A stretch of DNA of 64,000 nucleotides from Marinobacter salsuginis (GCF_009617755.1 NZ_BGZH01000001.1:1674001-1738000); one strand, 5' to 3'; positions 17,720 through 27,762 are shown, counted from the first letter of the stretch. Notes: generated by a model from the letters alone, not told the origin. Numbers and translations are program-made.

Positions 17720-18607
17720 TCAGCCGAAACGGCCGGTGATGTAGGACTCGGTCAGTTCGTGTTCCGGGGAGGTGAATACCTTGTTGGTCTCGTTCACTTC
17801 CACCAGGTGCCCCAGGTGGAAATAGGCTGTACGGTGGGATACCCGGGCCGCCTGCTGCATCGAGTGGGTAACGATAACGATCGTGTAGCTCTCAGACAGC
17901 TCGGCAATCAATTCTTCCACTTTCGCCGTGGCAATAGGGTCCAGCGCCGAACAGGGCTCATCCATCAGAACCACTTCCGGGCTGACAGCAATGGCGCGCG
18001 CAATGCACAGACGCTGCTGCTGACCGCCGGACATGCCGGTTGCGTTGGCGTCCAGGCGATCCTTTACCTCATCCCAAAGGCCGGCCTTGCGCAGGCTGGT
18101 TTCCACAATTTCGTCCAGATCGGATTTGCGATTGGCCAGACCGTGAATTCGGGGGCCGTATGCCACGTTGTCGTAGATGGACTTGGGGAACGGGTTGGGC
18201 TTCTGGAAAACCATGCCGACCCGGGCCCGCAGCTCAACAACATCCCGTTTGGGATCGTAGATGTCGTGGTCGTCCAGTTTCAGGGAGCCCTTTACACGAC
18301 AGATATCGATACTGTCGTTCATTCGGTTCAGGCACCGCAGGAAGGTGGATTTACCGCAACCCGACGGACCGATAAAGGCAATGACCTCGTTACGGCCAAT
18401 GTCGAGGCTGATTTTTTTGATGGCGGGAGAATCGCCGTAGAATACCTCGACATCCCGAAGCTTGAACTTTGGGTCGTCCGAGAACGGCTTCCCGACGGTT
18501 TTCCCTTCCTCAATGATGGTTTCAGCGGGTTTGGATTCCTGAACTGGCACGGCGACCTCATCCGGTTGGGAAACTTCACTGGCAATGGTTGTATTCACAC
18601 TATTCAT
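17720..18607 (-). CDS. pstB: Phosphate ABC transporter ATP-binding protein PstB
   Basis: The ATPase of the high-affinity phosphate importer. Walker A is GPSGCGKST, the signature is MSGGQQQRL, and Walker B is [12 protein letters not shown], all intact, with the H-loop as IVTHSMQQA. The 295 aa product has about 40 extra N-terminal residues, rich in Glu, Val and Pro, before the ABC domain compared with E. coli PstB (257). AGGAG lies 7 nt before the ATG at 18607. It begins 12 nt after the pstA stop region and is part of pstSCAB-phoU. Confidence 0.96.
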   Translation of the reverse strand: MNSVNTTIASEVSQPDEVAVPVQESKPAETIIEEGKTVGKPFSDDPKFKLRDVEVFYGDSPAIKKISLDIGRNEVIAFIGPSGCGKSTFLRCLNRMNDSIDICRVKGSLKLDDHDIYDPKRDVVELRARVGMVFQKPNPFPKSIYDNVAYGPRIHGLANRKSDLDEIVETSLRKAGLWDEVKDRLDANATGMSGGQQQRLCIARAIAVSPEVVLMDEPCSALDPIATAKVEELIAELSESYTIVIVTHSMQQAARVSHRTAYFHLGHLVEVNETNKVFTSPEHELTESYITGRFG

Positions 18608-18618
18608 CTTGATTCTCC

Positions 18619-19893
18619 TTACCACCGGCGCTCAAGGCGTTTGCGCATCCAGATGGCCAATGCATTCATGCTGATCAGGAAGGTCAACAGCACCATGATG
18701 GCTGCCGACGCACGTTCAATAAAGGCTAGTTCCGGGCTGCCGGCCCACAGGAAGACTTGTACGGGCAGAACGGTGGCCGAATCAAAGAAGCCGTCGGGCA
18801 CATCCACAATAAAGGCCACCATGCCGATCAGCAGCAACGGTGCGGTTTCACCCAGAGCCTGGGCCATCCCGATGATGGAACCGGTAAGCATTCCAGGCAT
18901 GGCCAGCGGCAGCACATGATGCAGAACCACCTGCATCTTGGAGGCGCCGATACCTTCGGCGGCCTCGCGGATCGAGGGCGGAACGCTTTTGATTGCGGCC
19001 CGGCTGGAGATGATGATGGTTGGCAGCGTCATCAGTGTCAGCACCAGGCCACCAACCACCGGAACCGAACGCGGCATCCCGAAAAGATTGATGAACACGG
19101 CCAGGCCCAGCAGACCAAAAATAATGGATGGCACCGCCGCCAGGTTGTTGATATTGACCTCAATGAAGTCGGTAAACTTGTTCTGAGGCGCAAACTCTTC
19201 CAGATAGATCGCTGCGGCAACACCAATCGGGAACGACAGGATCAGGGTAACGAACATGGTCAGCAACGAACCGACAATTGCGCCGAGAATACCTGCCTTG
19301 GATGGATCACGGGAATCGCCACCACTGAAAAACACATCATTGAACGATGTTTCGATGACATCCCGCTCCAAAAGCTCATCCACCCAGGCTTTTTGCTGAT
19401 CATTCAGCTTGATCGAGTAGGCGTCATCCCCTGCGTGCTTTACGTAGACATCCACGTCGGTGTGCGTGAGGAATGTCATGGATTGGGTGGTACCCAGCCA
19501 TTCCGGATTGGCCTTCAGTGCATCCCGGAGCGTCACCGATGCGTAGGGGTTTATCAGTTCGCGAACGTTTTTCCGGTCATCCTCCGTTGCACCAGGTATC
19601 TCCTTGATCAACGCCTGAACCAGCGGCTCGACAAAATCAGCCATCTTGATCTGACGCTCGTCCGTGGGATCATCCAGGTACATCATTTCACCATCCAGGT
19701 TTACATCCATGGTGATGGTGGTTTTGACGAAGCCGGTGTAACCCTTGCCGATGATATCGGTGAACAGGATTATCAGGGCCCCCAATGCAATGGCAATGGC
19801 CATGACGCCGTAGGCGCGGAAACGGCGTTCCTTACGGTAGCGGCGCTTGAGCGACTGGCGGACAATTTCCGCCTGTGAACGTTGATCAGTCAT
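18619..19893 (-). CDS. pstA: Phosphate ABC transporter permease PstA, long form with DUF3333-type domain
   Basis: An inner-membrane permease subunit. At 424 aa it is about 130 residues longer than E. coli PstA (296). The extra part is a hydrophilic, presumably periplasmic region (about 55-190) between TM1 and TM2 that fits the DUF3333 domain known in many marine and pseudomonad PstA proteins. The binding-protein-dependent transport motif [12 protein letters not shown] is in the C-terminal half. Its start overlaps the pstC stop by 8 nt, so translation is probably coupled. Confidence 0.94.
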   Translation of the reverse strand: MTDQRSQAEIVRQSLKRRYRKERRFRAYGVMAIAIALGALIILFTDIIGKGYTGFVKTTITMDVNLDGEMMYLDDPTDERQIKMADFVEPLVQALIKEIPGATEDDRKNVRELINPYASVTLRDALKANPEWLGTTQSMTFLTHTDVDVYVKHAGDDAYSIKLNDQQKAWVDELLERDVIETSFNDVFFSGGDSRDPSKAGILGAIVGSLLTMFVTLILSFPIGVAAAIYLEEFAPQNKFTDFIEVNINNLAAVPSIIFGLLGLAVFINLFGMPRSVPVVGGLVLTLMTLPTIIISSRAAIKSVPPSIREAAEGIGASKMQVVLHHVLPLAMPGMLTGSIIGMAQALGETAPLLLIGMVAFIVDVPDGFFDSATVLPVQVFLWAGSPELAFIERASAAIMVLLTFLISMNALAIWMRKRLERRW

Positions 19894-21274
19894 ACTGTTC
19901 CCGATATTTGCGTACGATTTTCAGTGCAATGACGTTGAGCAACAGGGTTGCCAGGAAGAGCATGGCGCCCAATGCGAAGGCAGCCAGCGTCTTGGCGCTG
20001 TCGAATTCCTGGTCACCGGTAAGCAGAGTCACGATCTGGACAGTAACGGTGGTGACGGTTTCCAGCGGATTGGCAGTCAGGTTGGCCGCCAGGCCCGCCG
20101 CCATGACCACAATCATGGTCTCGCCGATAGCCCGGGAGACTGCCAGCAGAATACCGCCCATGATGCCGGGCAGCGCAGCCGGGAAAATCACCTTCTTCAT
20201 GGTTTCCGACTGCGTCGCGCCCAACGCTAGGGAACCATCCCTCATGGCCTGGGGCACTGCATTGATAACGTCATCCGAAAGGGACGAAACGAACGGAATA
20301 ATCATGATGCCCATAACGGCACCTGCTGCCAGGGCACTCTGGGACGACGCCTCAATACCAATCGAGGCAGCAAGGTCACTGATAAACGGTGCCACGGTCA
20401 AAGCGGCGAAGAAGCCATAGACCACAGTCGGAATACCCGCCAGCATTTCCAGTAACGGCTTGACCACGCCGCGAACCTTCTTGCCGGCATATTCGGACAG
20501 GTAAATCGCCGAAAGCAACCCGACCGGAACTGCCACAGTCATGGCGATGGCTGAGATCAGCAGGGTGCCGGTGAACAGGGGGATCATGCCGAAAGCACCC
20601 TCGGATGCTACCTGATCGGCCCGAAGGGCGGTCTGGGGACTCCAGTGGCTGCCAAAGAAAAACTCGGTGAACGGGACTTTGCCGAAAAACCGGAATGTCT
20701 CGAACGCTACCGAGAAAATGATTCCGACAGTGGTCAATATGGCCAAAGCCGCGCAGGCGAAAAATACCCATTTTAGTATGGATTCAACCTGGACACGGGC
20801 ATTCAAATGCGGCCGGATTCTTAACCAGCCCAGAAAGCCCGCCAATACAGCAACCGAGACAACCAACGCAGACATCAGAAACTGGCTCTGGGAGCGCAGT
20901 GCCTTTAACCGTTCCGCAGCCTCGACAATGGGCGCTTCAACAAATCCAGGCGGCAATGCTCCGCTGGCGACGTTACTGATCTTGCTCAGCAAGAGACTTG
21001 CTTCACCATCGGTAGCAGGAACCATATCCTGAGGCAGGCCACCAATCACGATTAACTGAATCACTTTGCCTTGAAAAGCCATCCAACAGCCCAGTACCAG
21101 CAGAGCAGGGATAACGCTCCATAAAGCCGCCCGGGCGCCATAGTAAAAAGGCAGGGACTTCAGATGACGAATCCCGCCCATAGGCATCGCTAATGACCGG
21201 GAACGAGCATATCCAAGACCATAAGCCACGACGGCCATAACCAGGGTCAGTAATAAAAGATTAGCCGGTTGCAT
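19886..21274 (-). CDS. pstC: Phosphate ABC transporter permease PstC, long form
   Basis: An inner-membrane permease partner of PstA. At 462 aa it is about 140 residues longer than E. coli PstC (319). The N-terminal third has an additional hydrophobic segment pair and a hydrophilic stretch (VPATDGEASLL) before the canonical permease domain. EAAERL near 135 is not the permease motif; the true permease loop is MRDGSLALGATQSETMKK in the C-terminal half. It follows pstS after a 137 nt gap that holds an intrinsic-terminator-like hairpin and overlaps pstA by 8 nt. Confidence 0.93.
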   Translation of the reverse strand: MQPANLLLLTLVMAVVAYGLGYARSRSLAMPMGGIRHLKSLPFYYGARAALWSVIPALLVLGCWMAFQGKVIQLIVIGGLPQDMVPATDGEASLLLSKISNVASGALPPGFVEAPIVEAAERLKALRSQSQFLMSALVVSVAVLAGFLGWLRIRPHLNARVQVESILKWVFFACAALAILTTVGIIFSVAFETFRFFGKVPFTEFFFGSHWSPQTALRADQVASEGAFGMIPLFTGTLLISAIAMTVAVPVGLLSAIYLSEYAGKKVRGVVKPLLEMLAGIPTVVYGFFAALTVAPFISDLAASIGIEASSQSALAAGAVMGIMIIPFVSSLSDDVINAVPQAMRDGSLALGATQSETMKKVIFPAALPGIMGGILLAVSRAIGETMIVVMAAGLAANLTANPLETVTTVTVQIVTLLTGDQEFDSAKTLAAFALGAMLFLATLLLNVIALKIVRKYREQYD

Positions 21275-21355
21275 GAAAATTCCTGTATTCGACTTCGGAT
21301 TGGCACACAGTTTACAGGCTCAGCCCTGCACTGGCACCGGATCACCAAAACGTGC

Positions 21356-21387
21356 AAAAGGCGCGAGCCTCGATCGAGACCCGCACC
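21356..21387 (-). terminator. Attenuator-like hairpin between pstS and pstC
   Basis: On the minus strand GGTGCGGGTCTCGA pairs with TCGAGGCTCGCGCC over 14 positions, including three G-U wobbles, and is followed by TTTT. It lies 25-55 nt after the pstS stop. Such a partial terminator would make more pstS than pstCAB mRNA, as is usual for binding-protein genes. Confidence 0.7.
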
Positions 21388-21411
21388 TCTGTTCCTGACC
21401 GGACTGCGGTC

Positions 21412-22452
21412 TTATTTGAGCTCGTCCAGGGTCAGGTTGGGCATATTCTCTGCCTTGTCCATCAGATCCATCAGCGCAGCGCGGGGCGGCACGATCAGAC
21501 CAACATCTTTCAGGTAGCCGTTCTGGCCCATGGCGGCGTTGCTGGTGAACTCGCTGACATATTCCTGAATGCCGGGAACTACACCAACGTGTGCCTTCTT
21601 CACGTAGAAGAACAGTGACCGGGCCACCGGGTAGTCGTCTGCAGCAATCGCTTCAGCGGTCGGCACCTTGCCATTCAGGGTTGCCGCCTGCAGACGGTCG
21701 GAGTTCTCTTCCATAAAGCTATAGCCGAATACGCCGTACATGCCTTCATCGCCAATCAGCTTCTGCACGATCAGGTTGTCGTTCTCACCGGCTTCGATGA
21801 AGGCGCCGTCTTCACGAACGCTTTCACAGATGGAAGCGTGCTCGTCCTTGCTCAGATCGGCGGCCTCAGGCAGTTCATCGCAACCAGCGGCAAGAGCCAG
21901 CTCGTTGAAAGAGTCACGGGTACCGGAAGTCGGAGGAGGCCCCATCACACGGATCGGCTTGTTCGGCAGACTGGCGTCAACGTCGCTCCAGTTCTTGTTG
22001 GGGTTGGCGACCCACTCGCCGTTAACGGGAACCTTGGAACCCAGGGCCAGGAACAGCTGCTCCAGGGTAATGTCGAGGTTCTCGGCTTCCTTGGAGCTGG
22101 CGATCACGATGCCGTCAGAACCAATGCGGAATTCAGTGATGTCTTTGACACCGTTGCTCTGGCACAGTTCGAACTCGGAGGTCTTCATGCGACGTGACGC
22201 ATTGGTGATGTCCGGGTGCTGGGTACCAATACCCTGACAGAACAATTTGAGACCGCCGCCTGAACCGGTGGATTCCAGCTTGGGGGTGCTGAAGTCGGTC
22301 TTGGTGCCGAAACGCTCGGCAACAACCGTGGCGAACGGATAAACAGTGGAAGAACCCACGATGCTGATGGTGTCACGGGCCATGGCCGGTGCAGACATGG
22401 CGGCTACAGAGCCTGCCAGCGCTACAGTCGCGAGTGCTTTGTTCAGTTTCAT
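21412..22452 (-). CDS. pstS: Periplasmic phosphate-binding protein PstS
   Basis: The solute-binding subunit for inorganic phosphate, 346 aa. A signal peptide of 26 residues ends APAMA, and the mature protein starts RDTISIVGSSTVYPFA, where the SST loop contacts phosphate. The later segment VMGPPPTSGTRDSF holds the second phosphate loop (SGTRD). The ATG at 22452 has GGAGA 9 nt upstream; a GTG one codon earlier is not needed. This is the first gene of the operon, behind a near-consensus Pho box. Confidence 0.96.
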   Translation of the reverse strand: MKLNKALATVALAGSVAAMSAPAMARDTISIVGSSTVYPFATVVAERFGTKTDFSTPKLESTGSGGGLKLFCQGIGTQHPDITNASRRMKTSEFELCQSNGVKDITEFRIGSDGIVIASSKEAENLDITLEQLFLALGSKVPVNGEWVANPNKNWSDVDASLPNKPIRVMGPPPTSGTRDSFNELALAAGCDELPEAADLSKDEHASICESVREDGAFIEAGENDNLIVQKLIGDEGMYGVFGYSFMEENSDRLQAATLNGKVPTAEAIAADDYPVARSLFFYVKKAHVGVVPGIQEYVSEFTSNAAMGQNGYLKDVGLIVPPRAALMDLMDKAENMPNLTLDELK

Positions 22453-22529
22453 CACGTCAAGTCTCCATTATTCGGTTTGGACGTTGTGTAGGATGTGCTT
22501 TACCGATGAATGCAGACTAATGGCACTCT

Positions 22530-22547
22530 GTGACAACTTTGTTACAG
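22530..22547 (-). promoter_or_regulatory. Pho box (PhoB operator) of pstS
   Basis: On the minus strand CTGTAACAAAGTTGTCAC matches the classic E. coli phoA Pho box (CTGTCATAAAGTTGTCAC) at 16 of 18 positions. A TAGTCT hexamer about 10 nt downstream could be the -10. This makes the pst operon a direct PhoB target. Confidence 0.88.
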
Positions 22548-22649
22548 CCTCTGAAATATAGTCAGGAATGTTCAAATTTGCTTGCAGCGGCGCTCCAGCC
22601 CGTTACCATGCGGGGTAAAACAATTCCAGGCTCGCAAGAAGGCAGTACT

Positions 22650-23054
22650 ATGACAGCGTTAGACGACGACAAACCCACGCCCCGTGGTGATCTTACCCTC
22701 CAGGTCATTCCTCTCCCCGCCGATACCAATGCCAATGGCGATGTCTTCGCCGGCTGGCTGGTAAAACAGATGGATCTCGCCGCCGCCACCATGGCCGGGC
22801 GTATTTCCCAGGGTCGCAATGCCACGGTGGCTATGGATCGGATGGAGTTTTTGTCACCGTTGCGGGTCGGATCACAGGTAGGTTGCTACTGCGAGCTTGT
22901 CGATATTGGCCGCAGCTCCATGAAGATCAGCGTGGAAGTGTGGACCCTGGACCGGACGGCCAAGAACCCGCGCAAGGTGACCGAGGGTCTGTTTGTCTAT
23001 GTCGCCATCGATGAGCATGGACGGATCCGGGAAGTCCCCGAACAGAACCTCTAG
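22650..23054 (+). CDS. yciA: Acyl-CoA thioesterase, YciA family
   Basis: A hotdog-fold thioesterase of 134 aa that cleaves acyl-CoA to free acid and CoA. The family motif NANGDVFAGWLVKQMDLAA (near residues 28-46) contains the catalytic Asp. The region FLSPLRVGSQVGCYCEL is the second hotdog strand block. The start MTALDDDKP at 22650 has AAGG upstream; in-frame codons before it run through the pstS Pho box and are rejected. It is divergent from pstS and convergent with the dihydroorotate-dehydrogenase-like gene, with only 4 nt between the stops. Confidence 0.9.
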   Translation: MTALDDDKPTPRGDLTLQVIPLPADTNANGDVFAGWLVKQMDLAAATMAGRISQGRNATVAMDRMEFLSPLRVGSQVGCYCELVDIGRSSMKISVEVWTLDRTAKNPRKVTEGLFVYVAIDEHGRIREVPEQNL

Positions 23055-23058
23055 GCTG

Positions 23059-24051
23059 TCACTTCCAGCCGTGCAGCAGGCGGGCATAGTTGAGGCGCTC
23101 CCAGGTGCGACTGTTGGGCGCCTTGTCCATTGACAGCGCGCCTCGCGCCTCAGCCAGATCACGATAGCCCATATCGGACAAGCGCCGGCTCATACCGTGG
23201 TGTATTCGCCCCAGGGCATCGGGACCGTCCGCCAGGATCGCTGATACCACCTGAACAGCGGCTGCACCGGACAGGATTGCCTTGGCCGCATCATCACCGG
23301 TGTGAACCCCACCCGATATAGCCATCTCCAGAGACGTCTGGCCATAAAGCATGGCCGACGCGTGTAGCCGCAGTGGCAGCTCGGCACTGGAAGACAGCAC
23401 CACTTCCCGGCTCAATTCCAGCTCATCAAGGTCCATCTCCGGCTGATAGAAGCGGTTGAACAACACCAGTCCCCGGGCTCCTGCCGCTTCAACACCGGAG
23501 ACAAAGGACGGCAAGGCCGAATAGAACGGCGACAGTTTGACGCTGACGGGAATGGTGACCTGTTCGGCCACCGAGCGCACCACCGCCAGTTGACGCTGTT
23601 CCAGACTGGCGGCTGTCTCGGAGGGATCGGTGGCCAGGTCATAGAGGTTGAGCTCAATGGCATGGGCACCGGCGGCCTCCAGCTCAAGGGCGTGTCCGGT
23701 CCAGCCTCCGGTGGAAATACCGTTGAGCGAGGCAATCACTGGCACATCCAGTGATCGACGCAACAGCTCCAGCCGTTGGAGGTAGCTGCCCGATCCCATC
23801 TCGAAAAGCTCCGACTCCGGAAAAAACGAGCGGGCTTCGGCGTCCGTATTGATCCGGGAATCAATAAATCGATGAGCCGCCATCTGCTCCTCGACCAGCT
23901 GCTCCTCAAACAGCGAGTGCATGACAACCGCACCGGCACCGGCCTTGACGCAGGCCTTCAGTGCATCCAGGTCGTCGGTCAGCGGACTGGCGCCGACCAC
24001 CAGGGGCGAGCGGAGTTCGAGGCCCAGCCAACGGGTTGCCAGGTCAGTCAT
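23059..24051 (-). CDS. Dihydroorotate dehydrogenase-like flavoprotein paired with NifJ
   Basis: A 330 aa TIM-barrel flavoprotein of the PyrD class 1 type, starting LGLELRSPLVVGASPLT. It has the FMN/substrate segments VIASLNG and SVKLSPF, but the invariant catalytic Cys/Ser loop of true PyrD is not obvious to me. The start at 24051 overlaps the end of the nifJ-type gene by 8 nt, so translation is coupled. Proteins of this type are commonly encoded beside pyruvate:ferredoxin oxidoreductase; the role there is unproven. A genuine pyrimidine-synthesis role is less likely given the operon. SD support for the start is weak. Confidence 0.75.
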   Translation of the reverse strand: MTDLATRWLGLELRSPLVVGASPLTDDLDALKACVKAGAGAVVMHSLFEEQLVEEQMAAHRFIDSRINTDAEARSFFPESELFEMGSGSYLQRLELLRRSLDVPVIASLNGISTGGWTGHALELEAAGAHAIELNLYDLATDPSETAASLEQRQLAVVRSVAEQVTIPVSVKLSPFYSALPSFVSGVEAAGARGLVLFNRFYQPEMDLDELELSREVVLSSSAELPLRLHASAMLYGQTSLEMAISGGVHTGDDAAKAILSGAAAVQVVSAILADGPDALGRIHHGMSRRLSDMGYRDLAEARGALSMDKAPNSRTWERLNYARLLHGWK

Positions 24052-27000
24052 GACGTTCACCCTCTTGGTTATCTGCGCCGGAAGCTTCGTGGGGCTCAAA
24101 GTGGATCCCGGCCAGCTGTTTGTAGAGCTCGCGCTGTTCGGTGGCCGCCTCCGACGCCGCAGCCACCAGCTGTTCGTAGCGTTGGGGATCCCTCAGCTCC
24201 AGCATCCGGAAACGGGCCTCTTCCTGCATGTAGGCTTTCATGGTGATTTTCTGGCGTGGGGAATCCAGTTGCAGTGGCGGCAGCCCCTCGTGGGTGCGAC
24301 GGGGATCAAACCGGTACAGCGGCCAGGCCCAGCTGTCCACTGCCCGCTTCTGCTGTGCCGGCGAGTGCACCAGATCGTAGCCGTGGGCAATGCAGGGGCT
24401 GTGGGCAATGATCAGTGCCGGGCCATCGAAGCTCTCGGCTTCCTGCAGGGCCTTGGTGGTGTGGTTACTGTGAGACTGCATGGCGATCTGGGCCACGTAT
24501 ACATGGCCGTAGCTCATGGCCAGCAGGCCCAGGTCCTTCTTGCGGGTCGCCTTGCCGGCCGCAGCAAACTTGGCAATGGCACCTATGGGCGTAGCCTTGG
24601 ACTGCTGCCCGCCGGTGTTGGAATAGACCTCGGTGTCGAGCACCAGCAGTTTCAGGTTCTGGCCCGAGGCCAGGGCGTGGTCCAGGCCGCCATAGCCAAT
24701 ATCGTAGGCCCAGCCGTCACCGCCAATCACCCAGACGCTCTTCGGGCAGAGCTCGTCGGCCAGGCTGTCGAGTTCCCGGGCCTCCTGCCCCTCCTGGTCC
24801 GTCAGCCAGCTACGGAGATCCTCGATGGCTGCGCGCCGAGACGCCATGGCGGCTTCATCGATTGTCATGCAGGGAGAGGTCAGGTCCGCATAAAGCCCCC
24901 CGGGCAACTGACCCTGCACTGCGTCCAGCAACTGCCGGGCCCGGCCGACAAGCTTGTCCAGCCCCAGGCGCATGCCCAGACCCAGTTCCGCCGCGTCTTC
25001 GAACAACGAATTGTTCCAGGTGGGCCCCCGGCCGTCGGCATTCACCGTGTAGGGCGTGGTGGGCAGATTGCCACCGTAGATCGAGGAACAACCGGTGGCG
25101 TTCGCAATCAGCAGCCGATCGCCCACAAGCTGGGTCAGCAGACGGATGTAGGGTGTCTCACCGCAGCCGGAACAGGCGCCCGAATATTCGAACAGCGGAA
25201 TCAGCAGCGGCAGGGCTTTGAAGTCGCGGGGGATGCGGTCTCTGGGCACATCCGGAATACTCCGGAAGAACGCCAGGTTCTCCGCTTCCACCTCACGGTG
25301 CTGCTCAATGGGCTGCATGTTGATGGCTTTGCGCTTTGGCTGGGCCCGGTCCTTGGCGGGACAGACCTCCACACACAGACCACAACCGGTGCAGTCATCC
25401 GGCGCCACCTGAATTCGGTAATCCAGGCCTTCCAGTTCAGAGGTCTGGGTTTCCGGCACGGCCTCGAAGCTCTCCGGCGCCCCCTTGGCCGCCTCGGGCT
25501 CGAACACCTTGCTGGTGATCGCGGTGTGCGGGCAGATCATTGCGCAGAAGTTGCACTGAACGCAGAGGTCAGACTCCCAGATCGGGATTTCCAGGGCGAT
25601 GGTTCGCTTCTCGTACTGACTAGTGCCGGTTGGCCAGGTTCCGTCTGGCGGGAACGCACTGACCGGCAGCTTGTCCCCCTGCCCTTCCAATAGCAGGCGG
25701 GTGACTTTCTGCACAAAGTCCGGCGCACCCTCTGGCACTCTCGGTGGTCGGATGCGGGTTGCCGTTACCTTATCCGGCACCGTTACTTCATGCAGGTTGT
25801 CCAGCGCCGAGTCCACCGCCTCCACATTTCGGCGCACCACTTCCGGCCCGCGCCGTCCCCAGGTCTTGCGGATGGACTCCTTGATGTGGGCAATGGCCTC
25901 TTCCCGGGGCAGGATATCGGCCAGGGCGAAGAAGCAGACCTGCATCACCGTGTTGATCCGCCGTTCCAGCCCCGCTTTTTCTGCCACCTCGGCGGCATCA
26001 ATCACAAACAGTCGGGCCTTGAGCTCGACCAGCGCACGCTGGACCTCCACCGAGAGCCGATCCCAGACCTCGTTTTCTGGCCAGGGCACGTTCAGCAGCA
26101 CCGTAGCGCCCTCGGCGGCGTGTTCCAGCACTTCAAACCGTTCCAGGAACTGGGGCGCATGAATGGCCACAAACTGGGCCGTGTTGATCTGGTAGCTGGA
26201 GCGGATGGGCAACGGGCCGAACCGCAGGTGGGATACCGTGGTCGCGCCGCTTTTCTTGGAATCATAGACGAAATGCCCCTGGGCGAAGAGGTCCGTGCCC
26301 TCGCCCAGAATCTTGATGCTCGCCTTGTTACTGCTGACAGTGCCATCAGCGCCGAGACCAAAGAACAGCGCCCGACGGGTTTTCGGAGACTCGATATCCA
26401 GCTCACTGTCCACGTTCAGCGAAAGATGGCTGACATCGTCCCGCACGCCAACGGTGAAACGGGTTTTCGGCGCCTCGGCCTTCAGTTCGTCAAAAATGGC
26501 GCACACCATGGCCGGAGTGAATTCCCGGGAAGACAGACCATAGCGACCGCCGATCACCCGGGGCAGCACCTTGCGCTCGCCCCGGCTCCAGGCTTCCATC
26601 AGGGCGCCACTGACTTCCAACAGCAGTGGCTCGCCCTGGGCACCGGGTTCCTTGGTTCGGTCCAGCACGGCCAGGTGCTCGACGGTGTCCGGCAGAGCAT
26701 TCAGGAAACGGTCGGTCGCAAAGGGCCGGAACAGGCGCACCTTGAGCACACCGACTTTCTCGCCCTGCTCCAGCAGCCATTCGACCGTCTCGTGGGCGCA
26801 TTCGGCGCCGGATCCCATAAGGATAATCACACGGTCGGCGTCGGGGTGGCCGACATAATCAAACAACCGGTACTGACGGCCGGTGATACCGGCAAACCGG
26901 TCCATCACGGCTTCCAGCTTGTCCGGAAATGCCTGATAGAACGGGTTGATGGCCTCCCGGGCCTGGAAGAAGGCGTCGGGGTTCTGGGATGTGCCCCGAA

Positions 27001-27637
27001 CCACCGGCCGGTCCGGCGTCATTCGGCGGCTCCGGTGTGCCTCCAGTCCTTCATGGGGTACCAGAGCCCTCAGATCGTCGTCGCTCAGGGCGGCGATCTT
27101 GGAAATTTCATGGGAGGTGCGAAAGCCATCGAAAAAGTGCATCACCGGGACACGGCTTTCCAGAGTGACGGCGTGGCCGATCGCCGCCATATCCTGGGCT
27201 TCCTGGACCGAACCGGACGCCAGCAGAGCGAACCCGGTACCGCGGGCACTCATCACATCGGAATGATCGCAGAAGATCGACAGGGCATGGGTGGCGATGC
27301 TGCGGGCGGCAATATGCATGCAGAAGGGCGACAGTTCACCGGCAATCTTGTACAGATTGGGCAGCATCAACAGCAGGCCCTGGGACGCGGTAAAGGTGGT
27401 CACCAGGGAACCGGCCTGCAGCGCCCCGTGCATGGCCCCGGCGGCACCGGCCTCGGACTGCATTTCCACCACGCTGGGCACCTGCCCCCAGAGATTGGGT
27501 TTGCCCAGGGCCGCCCAGTCATCAGCGTGTTCGCCCATCACCGAGGCGGGCGTAATCGGATAGATGGCAATGGTCTCGCTCAGGCGATAAGCCACCGAGG
27601 ACACCGCTTCATTGCCGTCGAGGGTATGGAACTCCAT
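24044..27637 (-). CDS. nifJ: Pyruvate:ferredoxin (flavodoxin) oxidoreductase, single-chain
   Basis: Oxidises pyruvate to acetyl-CoA and CO2, reducing ferredoxin or flavodoxin. The 1197 aa chain fuses all domains. The N-terminal TPP-Pyr part starts HTLDGNEAVSSVAYR and carries TPASVMGE. The middle ferredoxin domain has CVQCNFCAMICP and CTGCGLCVEVCP for two 4Fe-4S clusters. SGCGETPY supplies a further cluster Cys, and GDGWAYDIGYGG is the TPP-binding motif. GGGAG lies 8 nt before the ATG at 27637; a GTG two codons earlier is ignored. An oxygen-sensitive enzyme of this kind in a mainly respiratory host suggests microaerobic or anaerobic metabolism. Confidence 0.95.
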   Translation of the reverse strand: MEFHTLDGNEAVSSVAYRLSETIAIYPITPASVMGEHADDWAALGKPNLWGQVPSVVEMQSEAGAAGAMHGALQAGSLVTTFTASQGLLLMLPNLYKIAGELSPFCMHIAARSIATHALSIFCDHSDVMSARGTGFALLASGSVQEAQDMAAIGHAVTLESRVPVMHFFDGFRTSHEISKIAALSDDDLRALVPHEGLEAHRSRRMTPDRPVVRGTSQNPDAFFQAREAINPFYQAFPDKLEAVMDRFAGITGRQYRLFDYVGHPDADRVIILMGSGAECAHETVEWLLEQGEKVGVLKVRLFRPFATDRFLNALPDTVEHLAVLDRTKEPGAQGEPLLLEVSGALMEAWSRGERKVLPRVIGGRYGLSSREFTPAMVCAIFDELKAEAPKTRFTVGVRDDVSHLSLNVDSELDIESPKTRRALFFGLGADGTVSSNKASIKILGEGTDLFAQGHFVYDSKKSGATTVSHLRFGPLPIRSSYQINTAQFVAIHAPQFLERFEVLEHAAEGATVLLNVPWPENEVWDRLSVEVQRALVELKARLFVIDAAEVAEKAGLERRINTVMQVCFFALADILPREEAIAHIKESIRKTWGRRGPEVVRRNVEAVDSALDNLHEVTVPDKVTATRIRPPRVPEGAPDFVQKVTRLLLEGQGDKLPVSAFPPDGTWPTGTSQYEKRTIALEIPIWESDLCVQCNFCAMICPHTAITSKVFEPEAAKGAPESFEAVPETQTSELEGLDYRIQVAPDDCTGCGLCVEVCPAKDRAQPKRKAINMQPIEQHREVEAENLAFFRSIPDVPRDRIPRDFKALPLLIPLFEYSGACSGCGETPYIRLLTQLVGDRLLIANATGCSSIYGGNLPTTPYTVNADGRGPTWNNSLFEDAAELGLGMRLGLDKLVGRARQLLDAVQGQLPGGLYADLTSPCMTIDEAAMASRRAAIEDLRSWLTDQEGQEARELDSLADELCPKSVWVIGGDGWAYDIGYGGLDHALASGQNLKLLVLDTEVYSNTGGQQSKATPIGAIAKFAAAGKATRKKDLGLLAMSYGHVYVAQIAMQSHSNHTTKALQEAESFDGPALIIAHSPCIAHGYDLVHSPAQQKRAVDSWAWPLYRFDPRRTHEGLPPLQLDSPRQKITMKAYMQEEARFRMLELRDPQRYEQLVAAASEAATEQRELYKQLAGIHFEPHEASGADNQEGERHD

Positions 27638-27762
27638 GGCCACGACTCCCTGTGGTGAGGCCGACAGACAGTTCTGAGTCTAGTATCGACGGTGACAACC
27701 GCAAGAGGGCGGGTTTGATCTGAGACAGGTTTGGGGAAGAAACAGGATCAGGGCTTGCCTGC

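Noticed and set aside
17255..18919. A 554-codon frame antisense to phoU, pstB and pstA
   Set aside because: It crosses three well-defined genes and their spacers on the opposite strand, with no SD and no domain.
25790..27658. Long open frames (up to 622 codons) antisense to nifJ
   Set aside because: Same reason: no recognisable domain, rich in Gln/His/Gly/Arg as is typical of shadow frames, and the sense strand carries all PFOR motifs.
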